Shown: positions 59,627 to 64,000 of the stretch, in pieces | How the letters are laid out: each line of letters starts with the position of its first letter | Numbering within the stretch: the first letter of the stretch is position 1 | Assembly (NCBI GenBank): GCA_050187175.1 | Contig: JBFWXS010000018.1 | Location: 24,052 to 88,051, forward strand | Direction: 5' to 3' | Source: Zeimonas sp050187175 | GTDB taxonomy: Bacteria > Pseudomonadota > Gammaproteobacteria > Burkholderiales > Burkholderiaceae_E | DNA length: 64,000 bases | The notes under the pieces: model-generated | Seen by the model: only the letters and a program-made list of their open reading frames with translations | What the model was told of the DNA's origin: nothing | The model's database searches: none | Program-made: the position numbers and the translations under genes

Positions 59627-60610
59627 TGGATGCGCTGACGTCTGGCGGGCCGATGAGGCCGCGGCCGTCCGCGGCGCTGCCGTCCGAGCCGCCGCTCCCT
59701 GAACCGCCGCGCTCCGGGCTGCAGCCGTCGGCTTCCCAATCGTCGGCGCCGCTGCTGTCCGCGCAAGGGCTGGCCAGATCCTTCGGTGGCGTGCGCGCCG
59801 TCGACGGCGTCAGCTTCGCGCTGCAGCCCGGCGAGCTGCTGGCCCTGATCGGTCCCAACGGCGCCGGCAAGACCACCTGCTTCAACCTGATCAATGGCCA
59901 GCTCAAGCCGGACGCCGGACAAGTCCTGCTCGCGGGCCGTGACATCACCGGGCTGCCGCCGCGCGCGATCGCGCGGCTCGGCGTCGGGCGCACCTTCCAG
60001 GTGGCCGCTACCTACGCGTCGATGACGGTCGCCGAGAACGTGCAGATGGCCCTGCTGGCGCATCACCGCCAGCTGCGGCGCTGGTGGCCGCGCGCCGCAT
60101 CGCTGCATCGCACGCAGGCGCTGGAGCTGCTGGCCGCGGTAGGGCTGGCCGAACGCGCCGACGAGCCGTGCAGCGCACTGGCCTACGGCGACATCAAGAC
60201 GGTCGAACTGGCCATCGCGCTGGCCAATTCGCCGCGGCTGCTGCTGATGGACGAACCCACTGCCGGCATGGCCCCGGCCGAGCGCGGCGCGCTGATGCAG
60301 CTGACGCGCCGGCTGGCGAAGGAGCGCGGCATCGGCGTGCTGTTCACCGAGCACAGCATGGACGTGGTGTTCGCGCAGGCCGACCGCATCATGGTGCTGG
60401 CCCGCGGACGTTTGATCGCCGACGGCGCGCCGGCGCAGATCCGCGACGATNNNNNNNNNNNNNNNNNNNNNNNNNNNNNNNNNNNNNNNNNNNNNNNNNN
60501 NNNNNNNNNNNNNNNNNNNNNNNNNNNNNNNNNNNNNNNNNNNNNNNNNNGGCAGCGGCAGCGGCAGCGGCGGTGGCGATCATGGCGACGCCGGTGGAGG
60601 CCCCCGATGA
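59626..60610 (+). CDS. LivG-type ABC ATPase, C-terminus crosses a gap
   Basis: The visible 275 residues are a LivG-like ATPase: Walker A GPNGAGKTTCF, TFQVAATYASMTVAENVQMALL, Walker B LLLMDEPTAGMAPAE and the H-loop TEHSMDVVFAQADRI. An unusual 40-residue Pro/Ser-rich leader (PSEPPLPEPPRSGLQPSASQ) precedes the domain. The end lies beyond 100 N at 60451-60550 in a GGCAGC repeat; the TGA at 60608-60610, overlapping the livF-like ATG, is the most likely stop and gives a Gly/Ser tail, but the frame across the gap is unknown. Confidence 0.88.
60451..60550. other. Assembly gap (100 N) next to a GGCAGC repeat
   Basis: The right flank is three GGCAGC units. It affects the 3' end of the LivG-like gene. 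Confidence 0.99.
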
Positions 60611-61323
60611 GCGATGGCCCGCTGCTGTCGGTGCGCGCGCTCGAGGCCTGGTACGGCCGCGCGCAGGTGCTGTTCGGCATCGACCTCGAAGTCGGCAACG
60701 GCGAGGTCGTCGCGCTGATGGGCCGCAACGGCGCCGGCAAGAGCACCACGATGAAGGCGATCATGGGGCTGCTGGCCGCGCGCCGCGGTGAAGTGCGCTT
60801 CGACGGCCGCCGCATCGACGGATTGCCGCCGTTCCGCATCAACCGCTGCGGCATCGGCTACGTGCCTGAGGACCGGCGCGTCTTCACCGATCTCACCGTG
60901 CTCGAGAACCTTGAAGTCGGCCGGCGTCCGCCGCGCGCCGGCGCGCCGCAGTGGACGCCGCAGCGGCTGTTCCAGCTGTTCCCCAATCTGGGTGCCATGC
61001 CCGAGCGCCCCGGCGGCAGCATGAGCGGCGGCGAGCAGCAGATGCTGACGGTGGCGCGCACGCTGATGGGCAATCCGCGGCTGGTGCTGCTCGACGAACC
61101 GTCCGAAGGCGTGGCGCCGCTGATCGTCGAACAGATGGCCGAGATGATCCTCGAGCTCAAGAAGCAGGGGCTGTCGGTGCTGCTGTCGGAGCAGAACGCG
61201 GCCTTCGCCGCCGCCGTCAGCGATCGCGCCTTCGTGCTCGAGAAAGGGCAGTTGCGCTACAGCGGCTCCATGGCGGAACTGCAAGGAGACGAAGCGGCGC
61301 GGCGCCAGTATCTGGCGCTGTGA
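60607..61323 (+). CDS. LivF-type ABC ATPase
   Basis: A 238-residue ATPase: VRALEAWYGRAQVLFGIDLE, Walker A GRNGAGKSTTMKAIMG, GIGYVPEDRRVFTDLTVLEN (LivF hallmark), signature MSGGEQQML, Walker B LVLLDEPSEGVAPLI, and EQNAAFA. Works with the LivG-like ATPase and the fused permease. Confidence 0.94.
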   Translation: MSDGPLLSVRALEAWYGRAQVLFGIDLEVGNGEVVALMGRNGAGKSTTMKAIMGLLAARRGEVRFDGRRIDGLPPFRINRCGIGYVPEDRRVFTDLTVLENLEVGRRPPRAGAPQWTPQRLFQLFPNLGAMPERPGGSMSGGEQQMLTVARTLMGNPRLVLLDEPSEGVAPLIVEQMAEMILELKKQGLSVLLSEQNAAFAAAVSDRAFVLEKGQLRYSGSMAELQGDEAARRQYLAL

Positions 61324-61343
61324 CCGATCGCAAAGGAGACAGC

Positions 61344-62075
61344 ATGGTGACCGAGACCCCCGCCCCTAAGCGCCGCCGCGATGCCCAGGCCACGCGAGCC
61401 CGGATCCTGAAGGCAGCCGTCGTCGAGTTCGCGCGGCACGGCTTCGCCGGCGCGCGCGGCGATCGCGTCGCCGTGCGCGCCCGTTCCAGCGAACGGATGG
61501 TGTACTACTACTTCGGCAGCAAGGGCGGACTGTTCCGCGCCGCGCTCGAATCGGTCTACACCGCGCTGCGCGACGCCGAGCGCAGCGTGCGGCTCGACCC
61601 GGACGATCCGATGAAGGCGCTGCATCAGTTCTGCCGCTTCGTCTGGCGCTACTACGTCGAACACCCGGAGTTCATCAGCCTGCTGAACACCGAGAACCTG
61701 CATCAGGCGCGACACCTGCGCAAGTCCGGCGTGCTCGGCGAGCTGGTCTCGCCGGTGGTGGGCATGCTGTCGCAGATGCTGGCCGACGGCGAGCGCGCCG
61801 GCGTGTTCCGCCGCGGCATCGATCCGATCGAGCTGTACGTTTCCATCGCCAGCCTCGGCTATTTCTGCCTGTCGAACCGGCATACGCTGTCGATGGTGCT
61901 GGGCCGCGACGTCGCCACGCCGACGGCGCTGCATCGCTACTGGGACGAGGCGGCGCGGATGATCGTCCAGTACGTCAGCGTCGACGGCCGCGCGCCCGCG
62001 CCGTCGCCGGTCACGGCCGCCGCGGCTGCGGCGGCTGCGGCGGCTGCGGCGGGCGCGGCAGCCAGCGCCGCCTGA
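61344..62075 (+). CDS. TetR-family regulator at the end of the ABC operon
   Basis: A 243-residue regulator. The HTH is at about residues 15-60: RDAQATRARILKAAVVEFARHGFAGARGDRVAVRARSSERMVYYYFGSKGGLF. The ligand domain is of the TetR C-terminal type seen in RutR-like proteins (CRFVWRYYVEHPEFISLLNTEN). AAAGGAG lies before the ATG, 20 bp after the livF-like stop. The C-terminus is a poly-Ala tail (11 Ala in a row at one point), encoded by a GCGGCTGCG repeat. It may control its own operon through the palindrome at 56333-56354. Confidence 0.9.
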   Translation: MVTETPAPKRRRDAQATRARILKAAVVEFARHGFAGARGDRVAVRARSSERMVYYYFGSKGGLFRAALESVYTALRDAERSVRLDPDDPMKALHQFCRFVWRYYVEHPEFISLLNTENLHQARHLRKSGVLGELVSPVVGMLSQMLADGERAGVFRRGIDPIELYVSIASLGYFCLSNRHTLSMVLGRDVATPTALHRYWDEAARMIVQYVSVDGRAPAPSPVTAAAAAAAAAAAAGAAASAA

Positions 62076-62102
62076 ATCGCCAGCTACCTGAATCGCCGGC
62101 TA
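62071..62102 (+). repeat. Tandem duplication, 2 x 16 bp, at the TetR stop codon
   Basis: CCTGAATCGCCAGCTA and CCTGAATCGCCGGCTA; the TetR stop codon TGA is inside the first unit. Confidence 0.8.
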
Positions 62103-62228
62103 GCTGAGGCGGCCGAACTGTCCGATCCCGAGCGGCTGGGCCGTTCGATCCCTTATGATGTATGTGGAATGCATCTGAAAGCGCCCGCCGCGGGCGCGCT
62201 CCCGCCACGACGGATTGACTGCACGCCG

Positions 62229-63404
62229 ATGATCATCACCTCGCTGCTCGACACCGATCTGTACAAGTTCACGATGATGCAGGTCGTGCTGCACCATTTT
62301 CCGGGCGCGCAGGTCGAGTACCGCTTCAAGTGCCGCAACGAGGGCATCGATCTGCGGCCCATCATCCCCGCCATCGAGGAAGAGATCCAGAACCTGTGCT
62401 CGCTGCGCTTCCGCGAGCGCGAGCTCGAGTATCTGCGCAGCTTCCGCTTCATCAAGAGCGACTTCGTCGATTTCCTCGGCCTGTTCCAGATGAACGCGAA
62501 GTACGTGTCGATCTCGCCGTCCCCCAAGGACAACGGCGAGATCGAGATCGCGATCCGCGGGCCGTGGCTGCACACGATCCTGTTCGAGATCCCGGTGCTG
62601 GCCATCGTCAACGAGCTGTATTTCCGCGAGCAGGCGCGCGTCCCCGACTACGCCGAAGGCCGGCGCCGGCTGGACGAGAAGCTCGGGCTGCTGACGCAGA
62701 GCGCCGACCTGCAGGACATGCGCATCGCCGACTACGGCACGCGCCGGCGCTTCTCGCGGCTGTGGCACGAAGAGCTGCTGCTGACCTGCAAGGAGCGGCT
62801 CGGTCCCATCCTGGCCGGCACCTCGAACGTGCTGTACGCGATGAAGCACGGCATGATTCCGCTGGGCACGATGGCGCACGAGTACCTGCAGGCCTGCCAG
62901 GCGCTCGGTCCGCGGCTGCGCGACTCGCAGACCTTCGGCTTCGAGACCTGGGCGCGCGAGTACCGCGGCGACCTCGGCATCGCCTTGTCCGACGTCTACG
63001 GCATGGACGCATTCCTGCGCGATTTCGATCTGTACTTCTGCAAGCTGTTCGACGGCGCCCGCCATGATTCGGGCGACCCGTTCGATTGGGGCGAGCGGAT
63101 GATCCGCCACTACGACGCGCACCGCGTCGATCCCAAGACGCGCACGCTGGTGTTCTCCGACGCCTTGACCTTCCCGCTGGCCGTCGAGCTGTTCCGCCGC
63201 TTCAAGGACCGCACGCGCATCGCGTTCGGCATCGGCACGAACCTGACCAATGATCTGGGCTATACGCCCTTGCAGATCGTGATGAAGATGGTTCGCTGCA
63301 ACGGGCAGCCGGTGGCGAAGCTGTCGGATACGCCGGCCAAGAACATGTGTGATGATGAGGCGTATCTGCAGTACTTGCGGCAAGTGTTCGAGATTCGGCA
63401 GTAG
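62229..63404 (+). CDS. pncB: Nicotinate phosphoribosyltransferase
   Basis: A 391-residue enzyme: MIITSLLDTDLYKFTMMQVV at the N-terminus, YGTRRRFSRLWHEELL, GTSNVLYAMKHGMIPLGTMAHE, GIALSDVYGMDAFLRDF, ARHDSGDPFDWGERMI (active-site His/Asp loop) and FGIGTNLTNDLG. It makes nicotinate mononucleotide from nicotinate and PRPP in NAD salvage, so it complements nadK. ATG 62229 gives the family N-terminus; an upstream ATG at 62169 is less likely. Confidence 0.95.
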   Translation: MIITSLLDTDLYKFTMMQVVLHHFPGAQVEYRFKCRNEGIDLRPIIPAIEEEIQNLCSLRFRERELEYLRSFRFIKSDFVDFLGLFQMNAKYVSISPSPKDNGEIEIAIRGPWLHTILFEIPVLAIVNELYFREQARVPDYAEGRRRLDEKLGLLTQSADLQDMRIADYGTRRRFSRLWHEELLLTCKERLGPILAGTSNVLYAMKHGMIPLGTMAHEYLQACQALGPRLRDSQTFGFETWAREYRGDLGIALSDVYGMDAFLRDFDLYFCKLFDGARHDSGDPFDWGERMIRHYDAHRVDPKTRTLVFSDALTFPLAVELFRRFKDRTRIAFGIGTNLTNDLGYTPLQIVMKMVRCNGQPVAKLSDTPAKNMCDDEAYLQYLRQVFEIRQ

Positions 63405-63409
63405 GAGGG

Positions 63410-63736
63410 TTTTCCTTCGGCCGCCAGCTGCGTTGCGGGCGCGACAGACGGGGCCCGGTGGGGGGCGACAGTTGGTCGAACGGGGTCGGTGCGGCGGTCG
63501 GCCCTTCGGGCCGACTTCCCTGTGCTGCTCGCCTGGGGGCTGGCGCGGCGTAACTCACTCCGCTCGCTTCGCGAGCTCCGTTCAAACAGACGCCGCGATA
63601 CAGAAGTGGAAGCGCGCTGTGCGCGCCGCCCCCAGGCTGCGCTGCTCGGCGCCGCACAGACCCCGTTCGACCAACTGTCGCCCCCCACCGGGGCCCGTCT
63701 GTCGCGCCCGCAACGCAGCTGGCGGCCGAAGGAAAA
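63410..63736. repeat. Long inverted repeat IR1 (arms 63410-63496 and 63650-63736)
   Basis: The arms are 87 bp long with only two to three mismatches and enclose 153 bp. Left arm begins TTTTCCTTCGGCCGCC and ends near GGTGCGGCG; the right arm is its reverse complement. Inside, GTCGGCCC-TTC-GGGCCGAC (63497-63515) forms a perfect 8-bp hairpin. It lies directly after pncB. Confidence 0.9.
63549..63630 (+). repeat. Dispersed hairpin element, copy A
   Basis: Begins CGTAACTCACTCC, contains the hairpin GCTCGC-TTC-GCGAGC (63562-63576), then CAAACAGACGCCG and CAGAAGTGG. It lies inside IR1 and is related to copy B in the opposite orientation. Confidence 0.82.
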
Positions 63737-63916
63737 CACAGCGGGCGTTGAAGAGAATCAGCCAGCGATCGAGACGAGTCCAGTCGTCTTCGCCTGTCCC
63801 GATGTATCGGCAAAGGCGTGGGTCGGGCGCTGCGGCTGAACGGAGCGAGGCGCCGGGCGGCCTGGGCCTGGGTGGGCGCGGCGCTGTATGCGCAGCCGAG
63901 AAGCGCAGGAAGCTTG

Positions 63917-64000
63917 GACCGCGCGCGCAGCGCGCCACCACTTCTGACTTACGGCGTCTGTCTGAGCGGAGCTCCCCACAGGGGAGCGCAGCGAGTTACG
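63917..64000 (-). repeat. Dispersed hairpin element, copy B, cut by the window end
   Basis: Read on the minus strand it starts CGTAACTCGCTGC, has the hairpin GCTCCCC-TGT-GGGGAGC (63971-63987), then CAGACAGACGCCG and CAGAAGTGG. About 80 per cent similar to copy A by eye, with both hairpin arms changed together. Confidence 0.82.

Larger units (their letters stand above)
63405..64000. other. Non-coding region after pncB
   Basis: No gene is supported in this 596-bp stretch; short frames here lack RBS and known motifs. It holds IR1 and hairpin elements A and B, and the segment 63737-63916, in which I see no coding signal. Confidence 0.7.

Noticed and set aside
57901..61323. A continuous open frame across the permease, LivG-like and LivF-like genes
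   Set aside because: The first part is a shadow of the fused permease in another frame, and the join passes through 100 N. Separate starts with overlaps at 59626 and 60607 explain the genes better.
63489..63979. Several open frames of 70-200 codons after pncB
   Set aside because: They come from the inverted repeats read on both strands, lack ribosome sites and show no known motif.

Overview
The window is about 64 kb of GC-rich (roughly two-thirds G+C), gene-dense bacterial chromosome. Gene content and order point to a betaproteobacterium of the order Burkholderiales, probably close to the Alcaligenaceae (Bordetella/Achromobacter/Pigmentiphaga-like). Pointers are Bug/TctC solute receptors (two intact, one remnant), the dapB-bamE-fur and recN-nadK-hrcA blocks next to hemH and grpE-dnaK-dnaJ, a solitary rsxB beside nth, and PHA metabolism. 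Family-level assignment is inference. No rRNA, tRNA, CRISPR array, phage or insertion sequence was seen. Six runs of exactly 100 N mark assembly gaps of unknown size, so lengths and frames across them are not reliable.

Layout. 1-9.4 kb: 3' part of dsbD, then a cobalamin riboswitch controlling btuB-btuF, followed on the same strand by a ParA-like ATPase and a TldD/PmbA pair; exbB-exbD lie convergent to these. 9.5-13 kb: a ChaN-like lipoprotein and the ahpC-ahpF peroxide system. 13-17.7 kb: a PEP-CTERM-like protein, a sulfatase/Bug receptor pair with a divergent MarR regulator, and an unknown small gene behind a good Fur box. 17.7-34.3 kb is a conserved housekeeping block: dapB-bamE, fur, the four-gene ATP-grasp/alpha-E/transglutaminase/Anbu operon, recN, nadK, hrcA, an NTF2-like protein, hemH, a BON-LysM protein, and grpE-dnaK-dnaJ behind a sigma-32 promoter. 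34.3-37.7 kb: a MarR regulator divergent from a Bug receptor and an acyl-CoA carboxyltransferase. 37.8-44.7 kb: a PhoX-like protein, a PEP-CTERM protein and three glycosyltransferases. 44.7-48.5 kb: an AAC(6')-Ib/II-like aminoglycoside acetyltransferase, hemL, an MFS transporter and a truncated Bug gene. 48.5-56.3 kb: thiolase, carboxylesterase, Pit phosphate transporter with its PhoU-like partner, DUF1841, nth, rsxB, phaZ and fdxA. 56.5-62.1 kb: a branched-chain amino-acid-type ABC operon with a fused LivH-LivM permease and a terminal TetR gene. 62.2-63.4 kb: pncB. The last 600 bp are non-coding and contain two nested inverted-repeat structures.

How the genes work together. Cobalamin uptake (BtuB, BtuF, ExbBD) sits under one riboswitch-controlled transcript. 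Iron and peroxide themes recur (Fur, a Fur box, ChaN-like, AhpCF, HemH, HemL). HrcA and the sigma-32 promoter mark the heat-shock cluster. Acetoacetyl-CoA-type thiolase and PhaZ belong to PHA/acetyl-CoA metabolism. The most noteworthy items are the chromosomal AAC(6')-II-like gene without integron context, the Anbu operon, two stable hairpins between dnaK and dnaJ, a Fur-box-controlled unknown gene, a terminal repeat family whose hairpin stems covary, and a striking density of degenerate 11-22 bp tandem repeats in linkers and intergenic spaces. Most of the assembly gaps fall in such repeats.
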